Under the pieces are notes generated by a model. The model ran no database searches, was not told the DNA's origin, and saw only the letters and a program-made list of their open reading frames with translations. Shown in pieces: positions 1 through 12,110 of a DNA stretch of 64,000 nucleotides. Source of the stretch: Nereocystis luetkeana (Eukaryota; Sar; Phaeophyceae; Laminariales; Laminariaceae). The stretch spans positions 11,169,260 to 11,233,259 of the forward strand of contig JARUPZ010000005.1 in assembly GCA_031213475.1 (NCBI GenBank), read 5' to 3'. A program made the translations under genes and the position numbers. Numbering within the stretch: the stretch's first letter is position 1; every line of letters starts with the position of its first letter.

Positions 1-412
1 GACCGGGGTCTGTCATCTACCGTTGTTTAATCGATATGGGAGTAGGTTTCCTCGTAGGTTTTCTTGCTTGCTTCCCGTTACCGGCTTTCAATATATGGTT
101 CATCTTCACATTGATATTTTTGTTGCTCGAGTCGTAGACAAGTATTATTGTTGTTTGACGCATTCTTTCCGGGGATGGGGCACGGTTGACATAATATTAT
201 TATAGTCAGGAAGGAGAGGGCAGAAAGGATAGCAAGGTACCAAACCGACCACGTCTAGTATGTAGAACCTGTCTAAGCTCCCCGTACCGCAAACCGCTTC
301 AGCGGCCCAGAGGGGGCTCTGTTTTTGTTTCGACGGTTCTTCGGTGGGCATGTTTTTTTGCTCACGATCTTTAGTACAATTTCGCTTATTATATGAGGTT
401 GTTGTTGCCGTT

Positions 413-483
413 AAACGGTTGCTGTTGTTGTTATTGTTATTGTTGTTGTTGTCGTGGTTGTTGTTGTTGTTGTTGTTGTTGTT
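413..483. repeat. (GTT)n trinucleotide microsatellite
   Basis: Nearly uninterrupted GTT repeats. Shorter GTT-rich stretches lie at the matching place in the next unit (4,485-4,545), so the microsatellite seed belongs to the array unit. Poly-Gln or poly-Leu reading frames across it are artefacts of the repeat. Confidence 0.9.
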
Positions 484-1128
484 CGTGATGTTTGTTGTTG
501 ATTATCTCAGTGAAGGAGTCCGTTGTCACACCAAAGGTAGGTGCTGAGCTGTAGGAGGATTCGAATACCATAATACCAAGTCGAGATTCGGCTGAGACGC
601 ACGACGCTTCCAACCTGAAAACACACAACAAGACGAAGTAGTCGCACCCAAGATGAAACTATTGTGCTACCTCCCCTAACATGGCCGCTGGTATCCACTC
701 AACTACAGAATAGAGTTCCTCAATATACAACAACTAGCCGACGTGTGACTACTAACTATGAAAACAGCGGTTTCGTTGTCTGAGGTGGTACCTGCACCGC
801 CGTATGAAACGCACGGTGCACGGTAGTCGTGAACGCAGAGAGGAACACGTCTGCTGCCAGGGCTGTTGTCAGAGCGACGACTCGCAGACATGCGGGGACA
901 CATGACCAATCGAACGTAACAATTCATACAGATATCTACGATCGCCATGTATTGAGTAGGTTTAGCAGTCTGGGAGAAGGGATCTTTAGGGATGTTTTTT
1001 ACTTGAAAAATGTGTAGCGTGGTCTGCACTTCGGAATCGTCGTCGGCATCTATCTGAGAAATTTCCTGGTTCGATGCAAACTCGGCGTAGCCTCGTTTAT
1101 GGCGAGTTTCGGCCCGTTTCGGCTGCGG

Positions 1129-1169
1129 TTTAGGGTCAGGGTTAGGGTTAGGGTCAGGGTTAGGGTTAG
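1129..1169 (+). repeat. Interstitial telomere-like tract
   Basis: Six or so consecutive copies of TTAGGG and the variant TCAGGG. A shorter, more degenerate tract (AGGGTTCGGGTCAGGG type) lies at 33,790-33,830. Such tracts are common near chromosome ends or at old break-repair sites. The other array copies do not carry it, so it is private to copy 1. Confidence 0.8.
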
Positions 1170-1517
1170 AGTAAGGGGTTGGGTCGGGTCTTCGCCCGTT
1201 CCTTGATCCCAACAGGAACCAAAACATCCGAACAGCCTACCAACCTGAAGATCCCTTCTCCCAGATTGTTAAAGGTCCTCCTATTCCCGGACAGTCTGAC
1301 AAAGGGTGCAGCACAGCAATTAATAGTAACGTGCCGTGACTATTGCGAGGGTGAGTCCCCATGAAAGGTTTACGAACTCGCAAGACCACACACACCGGTG
1401 AGGTAAGTATCAGGTACCAGGTACAAATTATTACTACTCCTTCCTATCTTACCAAACATGTATATCATAACCAAAATGAGCACTGCAGGAGTGCCCATCG
1501 GCACGCTTTACTGCACG

Positions 1518-1519
<2 letters not shown>

Positions 1520-1561
<42 letters not shown>
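1520..1561. repeat. (CT)n dinucleotide microsatellite
   Basis: About 20 uninterrupted CT repeats inside array copy 1. The corresponding part of copies 2 and 3 has no such run. Confidence 0.95.
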
Positions 1562-1563
<2 letters not shown>

Positions 1564-1696
1564 GCGCACGGAAATACATCCCGATTGAGCATACATGTCA
1601 TATGTGTGTACGTGTGGCTGTCTGTTATTTCGATATTTTTGTTTTGTTTTTCGGCGGATTGGTGAAAAGGAAATGTTTCTTGGAGGTGCTTGCCAA

Positions 1697-3540
1697 GCCA
1701 GTAGGCCCAATCTTCTCAGACGTGTCTTAAAATACGTCTTAATCCGTTTCTCAGAGAGAGGCCCGTCTTACTCGCTATATCACGTCTTGGCACGTCTTAG
1801 ATTCGTCTTGGCACGTTTAGATTCGTCTTAGCACGTCTTAGATTCGTCTTACAATGCACCAGGCGCCGGTCGAGGCGTCTTAGGGGATCGACACGACCAC
1901 AGCGAGCTGTGGAAATGGGTGGAAACAAAGCGGGGACAACAAATGAGTCGACTACTCCAACTTGCTTCTTTCGAACGTTCTTTTCTCTGGCCTCCATGCG
2001 CTTTTTCCTGTCACCGGGGACATCGAGACATCGAACCCGGTTCTCCGTATTTTCGAGGATGGCATTATTATCTTAAAAAAAACGAAAAATAAAACATACA
2101 TGATCTCTATCCTCTCTCGCCACTTACTTACTTACTTGGCAGATGGGTGTGATGGTGAAGGTCCACTACTATTTCTTCGACATACTACTACCTACCATAG
2201 GATTACTGCTACTTCTATTTTGTTTCAAGTTGTGTTGGTTCTTCACGTCGTAATATGTATTGCAAACAAGAGTTGCATGCTTTAGGGCGACTAGTCTATA
2301 CTGCTGTTCGTTTTCTCGCTTTTTTTTGCTATTATTATTGCTACGTTAACCGTGTGGTACATCAGTATAATACTATATAGGTGACATAATGCCTTCTTTG
2401 GGACGCCCAACATAGGACAACAACTGCTCTCTTTCTGTGTTCTGTGGGGAGGGCAGTTACTTTTGTTATAATATTAATTATTAATATTAAATAGTGGTCT
2501 GCGCAAAATCGGTTGGTATGCTTACACCGCGGATGCATCACTACCACCGGTAGCAACGTGTCGTTTTTCGAACGACATCGTTTAGGACAAAATTTAAATA
2601 CTAAATACTGCAGTTAACTGTTATCTCTTACCTGGTAAGACTTTCTGTTTTCTGTTGGTGGCTTCGTAGGTTGCTATTATTAATATTATTAATTAATACT
2701 ATTATAAACACTATTAACACGTGAAAACATATATCTGAGTTTGTTGGTATCCACGGCTGCTGACGGTATGTATGATATTCGTCCTCGTGGAAAACAAACG
2801 ACGCAATAAAACCAGGTACCTGGTGCCTTCTATTCGCAATGCGATTTCGGAGCTTTCACTTCGAATATATATGGGCACGTATGTACGAATTAATGTACAA
2901 ACAAATACACATATACCTGGTATAGATATTCAAATATACCAGGTACCACCTTGTGTCAATTATGTACTACTGCTGTGCGCGACGTCAAATAATGCCAACA
3001 AACAAGGAACTACTATTTAATACGTAGGAGTATACCAGGTACGTGATAATGCTGTTCGTCCATCATTACACGTAATAATCGCACTTATCAGGTAGGTACC
3101 GGTAGCTTTCGATGATACTTGGATTATTGCCGTACTTACTGGCGCTCTACGTTGTTGTGTGGTTTCTGTATATTGCTGGACCCGTGCCTCGTTGAAGTAG
3201 CTAACTGTTAGTTTTCGACATAATTCTTGCTTTAGTACTGCCACGAGTTTAGACGTGCCCATAGACGAACCTAGGACGTGCCTAGACGAACCTAAGACGT
3301 ACCAAGACGAATCTAAGACGTGTCAAGACGTGTCTAAGGCGCGCTAAGACGAGTCTATAAGACGCGCTAAGACGTGTCCAAGACACGCTAAGACGCAAAA
3401 TATGGATTAAGACGATTGAAATTCGCGCGACTTTGTCGAAAATGTTTCGTCCTGCGGCCGTCTTATAACCTCGCTACGCCCGATTTCCCGGTCCGACTTA
3501 CGGCTCGCTCCGCTCGTCTTAGAAGATTAGGCCTACAAGC
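1697..3540. mobile_element. Foldback-type element with repetitive inverted ends
   Basis: The left end contains GTAGGCCCAATCTTCTCAGACG and the right end carries its reverse complement with two mismatches. Inside each end lie short degenerate repeats of a CGTCTTAGATTCGTCTTGGCA-like motif. They read on the plus strand at the left (about 1,720-1,880) and on the minus strand at the right (about 3,255-3,420). The interior is AT-rich and has no convincing ORF. Array copy 1 resumes on the far side: sequence matching copies 2-4 stops near 1,690 and continues from about 3,550. This shows an insertion into the array. Long TIRs built from internal short repeats are typical of foldback elements. No transposase is visible, so it would be non-autonomous. 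Confidence 0.7.
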
Positions 3541-6500
3541 CAGCTTCTACTGGAAGAGAACGACGATATTTCTGCGTTCTTTATATATATATGCTAATTC
3601 GATTGCAAATAAATGTTTGTTTCGATGTTTTTCTCGTTCAGAGAACGTGCATTCGTACCCACCTACCTGTGGTAGTTAGCACGACGTGATCGCAAGGCAT
3701 TATTTATTTGCTGTTTTCAGTGAATAAAAAAACAGTATCTCTGCTCTGTCGTAGGCTTATGACCACGGAGCTTGTGCAGGTGTCTCTCTGGGATTTAAAA
3801 ATTGGCACGGACACTTGAAGACGTCTTTTTTCAGGGTCGGAGTTTTTCTGCTTTATTTTCCAGACCAAATTCTTGCTAAAAACGAATTAAAAGAAAAATC
3901 CTTAAAAAAATGAAAAACACCCGTTCGTTGTTATCTCCAAAAATTCAAATAGCCGGTAGATTTGATGATGGTACCCAAGATGAGTACAAAAAACATATAT
4001 CGTGCCCCACGCACTCATCACACTTCCACATCGAACACCACGTCACTAACCCCATCAATCATCACGATCGCCATCTTCCAGTCGTCTGGTAGAATCCGCG
4101 TCGCGGAATCGATCGCCTCCAAAACGAGGTGTGTGTCCTCTCGATTATTGTTCTTGCCTGTACCGCCGCTTTCGTCGTACATTGGATGTAAAATCGTTTC
4201 ACCTACGAGTATTATCTCACACACAGGTTTGTACCTAAAATGGTTCAAGTCGGCATTGTTTGTTTTGCCTGGTTCATCTTCTCCAGGGGTCGGGCATGGT
4301 TGACGAATGTAGGAAGGAGAGGGCAGACAGGATAGCAAGGTACAAAACCGACCACGTCAAGTAGGTAGAATCTCTCCAAACTCCCGGTACTACAAACAGC
4401 TGCTGCGGCCCAGAGGGGGCTCTCTTTTCGTTTCGGCGGTCCTTCGGTGGGCCTGTTTTCTCCTTCCGATCTAAACAATCTTTCGTTTTTGTTGTTGTTG
4501 TTACTGCTGTTGTTTTTGTTGTTTTTGTTGTTGTTAACAGTTAGCTGCTGTTGTTAAAGTTCTCAATAAATGAGTCCGTTGTCACACAAAAGGTGCCGAG
4601 CTGTAGGAGGATTCCAAGACCATAAAAAAAACGAGATGCAGCTGGGACGCACGACGCTTCGAACCCGAGAGCTCACAATACGAAGTAGTCGCACCCAAGA
4701 TGAAATTGATGTGCAAATTGAACTCACCCGGCCGATGGTATCCACTCAACTTTTAAAAGCATAGAGTTCCCCAATATCCCACAACTAGCCAATTTGTGAT
4801 TACTAACTATGAATACAGTTGTTTTGTCGCCTGGGGTGGTACCTGCACCGTACGAAACGCACGGTGCTCGGTAGGCGTGAACACGGAGAAGAACGCGCCT
4901 GCTGCCTGGGGTGTTGTCAGAGCGACGACTAGCGGACATGCGGTCAAACATGAGCAATCAACCGTTAACTATTCATACATTTATCTACGATCGCCATGCC
5001 TACGCAGACTGTCTGATAAAGGCTGCACCACATACAATATCGTGCCGTGACTATTGCGGGGGTGATTCCCCATGAATGGTATGCAACTCGCAAGACCACA
5101 AATATCTGTAACGTAAGTATCAGGCACAAACTACTAATATTTATACTATTTTTTACAAAAAAACCAATATATTTCCAAGTATATATGTATCAGAACAGAA
5201 AAAACAAGCCGTGCAGCAGTGCTGTGATCTCGTCATGGTGTACGCGCCCGTCGTTGGTCGCCGTGGGACACCCTGCTGGCGTTCTCAATGAATGGCCATT
5301 TCTTCATCGTAGCCACAGCGCCACGCTTTTCCACACGTACGTGTTCCTTTTGCGACTCCGTCCCAGTTGGTCCTCTTCTTCTCGTCCCGAAAAACAAAGA
5401 GCCCGACGCACTTTCGGTTCATACCTAAGAACATAACGTTTCGCGCGGGGGGGGGGTCATTCCCTCTTTTCCTCTCTTCTTGTCGACGACCTCTCTCTCC
5501 TTTTTCGTCGCCCGACCCAGCCTCCTACCGGCGCAATAGACGCGTTCTACGATGGAGGTAGAATATTTCCGATTCTTTTTTTTCGAATGACGGGGCTCCT
5601 TTAACATAAAATCGTCGCAATGCCGAAATATATCGTTTTGTATACTTGGGACAGGTGACTGTTCATCGGGGCTCTTATCTATTACCCTGGTATTATTGCG
5701 CTTGCCATCCGACAATGTGCAGCATGATCTTCAACATTGATCATTCATAACTTTCGCGAAAGAAGCAAATCTCGGAAACAATTTATTTTTGCTGAAGTCA
5801 GTTCTCGAGTGAGGTATAAAGCTCCTCATGTAAGTGAGGAGCATCAGGAAGTTCAGCGAGAACTCCTTTTATTGTAGAACGCCGCAATAGACTGTGCCGT
5901 AGTTTGACCTGGGGTGTTGCCTGCCTCTGCGCCCGGACATTCCGATTGGGCATAGCTGTGCATATGTTTGGCTGCCTTTCGTTTCGTTATATTTTGGGTT
6001 ATGTGTCTGCCACGCCTCTTTCTTTGTGGGGGCCACGACACCTCTTCGTTCTATGTTTCTCCAATGTGATTGGAAGTAAAATTTTGATTTATTTGATGTT
6101 TCTCCTATTATTCAGGGGATGCAAATAAATCTCGTGCCTGTGGTCTTCAGCACGACGTCATCGCGATGCATTATCTACTGTGTTCAGTGCGTAACAAAGC
6201 AGAATCTGCGCTCTGTCGTGGGTTTGTGTCCACAGCGCTTGTGCAGGTATCTCTCTGGGCTTTAAAATTCGGCACGGTCATTTGAAGTAGTCGTTTTTCG
6301 AGATCGGAGGTTTTTGGCTTTTACCGTAGACAAGTTAAATGTTGAAATAAAATAATTCGGTTTTTTTGTCCAATAAAATGAAAAACAGTCCTTGTTAATA
6401 TCTCCCAAAATTCAAATGTATCGGTAGATTTGATGGTGGTACCGCTACGCAGATCAGATGGAAAAAAACGTATATCGAGCCACACGCACGCGTAACCGCA

Positions 6501-9500
6501 TCGAACACCACCACATCAACCCCATCCGTCATCACCGAACCCACCTACCGGTCGTCTGGTAGAATCCGCGTCGTGAAATCGACCTCCATAGACCCAGCTG
6601 TGTGTGTCCTCTCGACTATGATTATTATTGTTGTTGTTGTCTTTACCGTCGCCTTCGTCGTAAATAATTGGATGCAAGGTCTTTTCGCCTACGAGCATGA
6701 TCTCACACACTGATTTGTACGTAGTCTATGGATCAAGTCCACATTGTTTGCTTTGTTGCTCGAGTCGCCGAAAAGCATTGTTGCCTAACACATTATCTCC
6801 GGAAGTGTGTCATGGGTGACGAATGAATGGGGGAAGGAAGGGGTCGGAAGGTAACAAACCGACCGCGTCTAGTAGGGAGATCCTGTCCAAGCTCCCCGTA
6901 CCACAAACCGCTGTGGCTGCCCAGAGGTTGCTCTGTTTAGGTTTTGGCAGTTATTCCGTGGGCCTTCTTTTTCCTTGCGATCTTAGTAATATTTCGTATG
7001 TATGTTGTTGTTGATGATCTCAATCAAGGAGTCCGTTATCACACAAAAATGATGAGTTGTAGGTGGATTCGAAGACCATAACAAACCGAGCTGCCGCTGA
7101 GACGCACGTCCGTTCCAAATAGAAAGCACACAGACAAGACGAAGTAGTCGCACCCAAGATGAAATTAATGTGCGACCTGAACTAACATGGCCGCTGGTAT
7201 CCACTCAACTAGAGTTTCTCAATATCCTACAACTATTAATAGCCAGTTTGTAATTACAAACTATAAATACAGCGGTTTTGTCGTTTGGGGGTGGTACCTG
7301 CCCCGTACGAAACGCACGGTGCACGGTATTCGTGAACCCAGAGAAGAACGTCGCTTGCTGCCTGGGGTGTTGCCAGAGCGACGACTCGCAGACATGCGGT
7401 CAAACATGAGCAATTGAACGTTAAATATTCATTTATGTATCTACGATCGCCATGCCTACGCAGACTGTCTGATAAAGGCTGCACCACAGACAGCTAGTTG
7501 TTGTTGTTCTCACAATAACTCTCTGACGAAGGAGTCCGTAGTAGTAGTATCGTGCCGTAAATTTTGCGGGGGGGGTGATTCCCCAAGAATGGTATGCGAC
7601 TCGCAAGACCACAAACATCTGTGCAAGTAACAAAACAAATATCAAGCCCTGCAGCAGTGCTGTGCTCTCGTAATGGTGTGCACGCCGATCGTTATTCGCC
7701 ATTGGCCACCTTTCTGCGGTTCTTCATGGCTGTTTCTTCGTCGTAGCCCAATCGGCACGCTTTTTCGCACGTGCTCCTTTTGCGACTTCGTCCCAGTTGG
7801 TCCTCTTCTTCCCGTCCTGAAAAACAAAGAGCCCCTCGCACTTTCGGTTCATACCTAAGAACATTCCGTTTCGCGCGGGGGGGGGTCATTCCCTCTTTTC
7901 CTCTCCTTCCTGTCGACGAGCTCCCTCTCCTTTTTCGTCGCCAGACCCAGCCTCCTACTGGCGCAATAGTCGCGTTCTGCGATGATAGAGGTAGCGCATT
8001 TCCGATGTTTTCTTTTCGAATGACGGGGCTCCTTTAACATAAAATCGTCGCAATGCCGAAATATATCGTTTTGTATACTTGGGACAGGTGACTGTTCATG
8101 GGGGCTCTTATCTATTACCCTGGTATTATTTATTTTGCCATCCGACATTGTGCAGCATGATCTCCAACATCGATCATTCATAACTTTCGCAAAAAAAGAA
8201 GAAAATCTCGGAGACAATTTATTTTTGCTGAAGTCAGTTCTCGAGTGAGGTATAAAGCTCCTCATGTAAGTGAGGAGCATCAGGAAGTTCAGCGCGAACC
8301 CCTGTTGTAGAACGCCACAATAGACTGTGCCGTAGTTTGACCTAAGGTGTTGCCTGCCTCTGCGCACGGACATCCCGATTGAGCATAGCTGTGCATATGT
8401 TTGGCTGCCTTTTGTTTCGTTAGATTTTGTGTTATGTGTCTGCCACGCCTCTTTGTGGGGGCCACGACACCTCTTCGTTCCCTGTTGCTCCGATTTGCAA
8501 GTATAGGTTTGATTCGATGTTTTTCTTATTCAGACAATGTGAATCTCGTGCCTGTGGTATTCGGCACGACGTCATCGCAATGCATTTTCTACTGTGTTCA
8601 GTGTGTAACAAAGCAGAATCTGCGCTCTGTCGTGGGATTGTGATCACAGCGCTTGTTGTGCAGGTGTCTCTCTTTTTCTTTTTTTTTCTTTTTTTTCTTT
8701 TTTTTTGCTCATCCCATTAATTGTCTTCGCCCATCTTCTTCTCTCTCTCCTTCCGACTCGTAACTTAGATCCGGGGTTACATTGCAGGCTCTTCTCCCCC
8801 CCTCCCGCTACGCTGGGATTTATAAATCGGCACGGTCATTTGAAGTAGTAGTTTTCCGAGATCGGAGATTTTTGGCTTTTACCGTAAACAAATCGTGAAA
8901 TAAAATAAATCTAGATTTTTGTCCAATAAAATGAAAAACAGTCCTTGTTAATATCTCCCAAAGTTCAAATTTATCGGTAGATTTGATGGTGGTACCGCTA
9001 CGCAGATGAAAAAAAAAAGTATATCGAGCCACACGCACGCATAACCGCATTGAACACCACCACATCAGCCCCATCCGTCATCACCGAACCCACTTTCCGG
9101 TCGTCTGGTAGAATCCGCGTCGTGAAATCGACCTCCAAAGACCCAGGTGTGTGTGTCCTCTCGACTATTATTGTTGTTGTCTTTACCGTCGCCTTCGTCG
9201 TAAATTGGATGCAAGGTCTTTTCGCCTACGAGCATGATCACACCCACTGGTTTGTACGTAGTCTGTGGATCAAGTCCACATTGTATGTTTTGTTGCTCGA
9301 GTCGCCGAAAAGCATTGTTGCCTAACGCATTATCTCCGGAAGTGTGTCATGGTTGACGAATGGAGGAAACAAGGGGCGGACAGGATCGCAAGGTACCCAA
9401 CCGACCGCGTCTAGTAGGTATAACCTGTCCAAGCTCTCCGTACCACAAACCGCTGTGGCTGCCCAGAGAGAGGTGGCTATGTTTAGGTTTTGGCAGTTAT

Positions 9501-10150
9501 TCCGTGGGCCTTCTTTTTCCTTACGATCTCAGTAATATTTCGTATGTACGTTGTTGTTGATGATCTCAATCAAGGAGTCTGTTACCACACAAATATAGAT
9601 GCTGAGTTGTAGGAGGATTCGAAGACCGTAACAAACCGAGCTTCCACTGAGACGCACGACCCTCATAAATTGAAAGCACACAACAAGACGAAGTTGTCGC
9701 ACCTAAGACGAAATTAATGTGCAAACTGAACTAACATGGCCGCTGGTATCCACTCAACTACAGCATAGAGTTCCCCAATAATACCCCACAACTAGCGAAG
9801 GTGTGAATACTCACTACCATGAATACAGCGGTTTAGCTGTCTGAGGTGCTACCTGCATCGTTCAAAACGCACAGTGCACGGTAGGCGTGAACAAAGAGAG
9901 GTACACGCCTGCTGCCTGGGGTGTTGTCAGAGCTACGACTCGCAGTCATGCTGTCTAACATACGTGAGCAATCGAACGTAAAAGAATCATACAGATATCT
10001 ACGATCGCCATGTCTTTCCAGACTGTCTGACGAAGGGTGCAGCACAGCTATATGTAATAACATTCCGTGACTATGGCGGGGGTGATTCCCCATGAAAGGT
10101 ATACGGCTCGCAAGATCACAAAGACCAGTGATGTAATAATTAGGTACATA

Positions 10151-10470
10151 CAGCGTTCCCGGTGGCTTGGTTGGTGTTTCGCGTGCCTATCTAGATCAAT
10201 TTTGTGGGTTCAAGTCTCTCCGAGTGCCTGCTCGTAGGGCTTTTTCTTGCATAAAAATATTGTTTTGCGGAAAGCGCGAGAGCGTGAGTTAGCTACACTC
10301 GTTGAAACTCGGCGCGCAGTGGGAATGGTGAACCCTATGCGCGATTAAAATTAAGGCACGTACCGGTAGGGAGGAGGGTAGACACCACCTGGAACCACGG
10401 CTTGGAAAGTGAAAGTGGTACCTCCTACGACTTTGGCTGGAAAGTGAAAGTAATGGTGAAGATAATATTC
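10151..10470 (+). mobile_element. Candidate tRNA-derived SINE, copy 1
   Basis: The 5' part carries TGGCTTGGTTGG (10,163-10,174), which matches the RNA polymerase III A-box pattern at 11 of 12 positions. A B-box-like GGTTCAAGTCT follows at 10,208-10,218, a normal A-to-B spacing. About 250 bp of unique body follows. The block is absent from the same place in array copies 1-3, where flanking sequence runs straight through (compare about 1,400 and 5,120), so it is an insertion. Related copies lie at 56,857-57,180 (with head) and 34,655-34,800 (headless). No coding capacity. The exact ends and target duplication are not certain. Confidence 0.6.
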
Positions 10471-12110
10471 ATACTCTACCTTACAAACCTATATATCAGA
10501 AAACACCGAGCACTGCAGCAATGCTGGGTTCTCGTCATGGTACGGGCGCCAGTCATTGGTCGCCGTTGGCCACCCTACAGTCGGTTCTTCATGGCTGTTT
10601 CGTCGACTTAGCCTCATCGGCACGCTCCTTCGCACGTGTTCTCCATTCGACTTCCTGCCGGTTGGTTCTCTTCTTCCCGTCCCCATAATAAAGAAGAACC
10701 TCTTGGCGTTTGAGGTTCTGACCTGAAAACAGAAAGTATCGCGCGGAGGGAGTTCAATCCCTCTTTCCCTCGCTCGTCGACGCTCTTTCTCTCTCATTTG
10801 TCGTCGTCGTTACCAACCTCTCCTACTGGCGCAATACACGCGTTGTACGATAGAGGTAGCACATTTGTTCGCGATCTTTGGTTTTTCGAAATGATGGGGC
10901 TCTTCAACTCTTAATCGCCGCACTGCAAAAATATATCTTTTTGTATTCTTGGGCCAGGCGTTTGTTCCTCGGCGTTCACTTTTATTCTTGCTGAAATCAG
11001 TTTTCGAGTGAGGAATGGAGCTACTCAGAGTGAGCAGCCTAGGCAAATTTAGCGCGAACCCCTATCGTAGGACGCCGCAATATACTGTGCCGTAGTTTGG
11101 CCTGGGGTGGTTCCTGCCTCCGCTCACGGACTTCTCGATTATTCATGGATGTGCTTATGTATGGCTGCATTTTGTATCGGTAGGTTTTGTGTTCGCCCTT
11201 CGGCGGATCGGTGAAAACGGCTTGTTTTTGTGTTATCTGCCACGCCTTTATATGCCCCGCCTCCTTATGGGGGGCGCGACACCTCTTCGTTCGTACTCTG
11301 TTGCTCTGATGTGATAGCAAGCAATTGTTTGCTTCGATGTTTTTCCTATTCAGAGGATGTGAATCTCGTGCCTGTTGTATTCTGCACGGCGTCATCGCAA
11401 TGACTTCTCTACTGTGTTCAGTGGGTAACAAAGCAGTATCTTCTCTATCGTAGGTTTGTGACCACAGACAGCACTAAGTACTTGTACAGGTATCTCTCTG
11501 TGATTGATGAAGAATCGGCTCGGACACTTGAAGACGTCGTTTTTCGGGGTCGAATTTTTTCGGCTTTTCCCCGAAGCAAATCATGAAAAGAACGAAATTC
11601 GTGAGTTTGTTAAAAAATATGAAAAACAATACTTGTTAGTATTTCCCAAAAATTCAAATACCAGTCGATAGATTTGATGGAGGTACCTCTACGAAGTTGA
11701 AAACAGAAAACATACCAGGTGTATCGAGCCACACGCACTCATAACACTTCTTCCGCACCGAAACCCACTAGAGCAACCCCATCAATCATCACCATCGCCA
11801 TCTAATCTACCAGTCGTCTGTTAGAACCCGCGGAATCGAGCGTCTCGTGAAACAGGGGTGCGTCCTCTCGACTCTTCTTGTTGTTGTCTGTACCGCCGCT
11901 ATCGTTGTACATTGGATGCAAGGTCTTTTCGATTACGAGTATGTATGACGTCACACACAGGTTTGTTCGTAGTACAAGGTTCGCCTCCTGGAAGTAAGTG
12001 CCTAGGGGAGTGGCGCAAGAGCGAACTAAAAATGCACGTTTGAAATACCTGCCCACCTGGCGAGAACTAACTACCTGTTGTTGGGAACTAACTGTGCATC
12101 CGCCCATCAT

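Larger units (their letters stand above)
1..12110. repeat. Tandem array of ~2.5-kb diverged units
   Basis: Landmarks recur in the same order and orientation. One is a block around GTCGTCTGGTAGAATCCGCG at about 4,081, 6,550, 9,102 and 11,812. Another is GGTATCCACTCAACT at about 690, 4,737, 7,196 and 9,746. A third is a GCGCGGGGGG-TCATTCCCTCTT block at 5,436, 7,871 and 10,741. Using the GATTTGATG-GTACC landmark, units run roughly from before 1 to 3,955 (interrupted), 3,956-6,420, 6,421-8,975, 8,976-11,665 and 11,666-12,110 (partial). Spacing is about 2.47, 2.55 and 2.69 kb, the last enlarged by an insertion. Copies are clearly alike but carry many substitutions and indels. No intact long reading frame is shared. 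The array probably extends left of the window. I see no gene in it; function unknown. Confidence 0.85.

Noticed and set aside
437-631. Poly-Gln and poly-Leu frames across the GTT microsatellite
   Set aside because: They are by-products of the triplet repeat; other array copies do not keep the frame.
703-1227. 174-codon minus-strand ORF with an Asn-Pro repeat
   Set aside because: The NP repeat is the telomere-like tract translated. The frame is not conserved in the other array copies.
10163-10218. A complete functional tRNA gene
   Set aside because: A and B boxes are present, but no acceptor stem or cloverleaf closes; a SINE head fits better.
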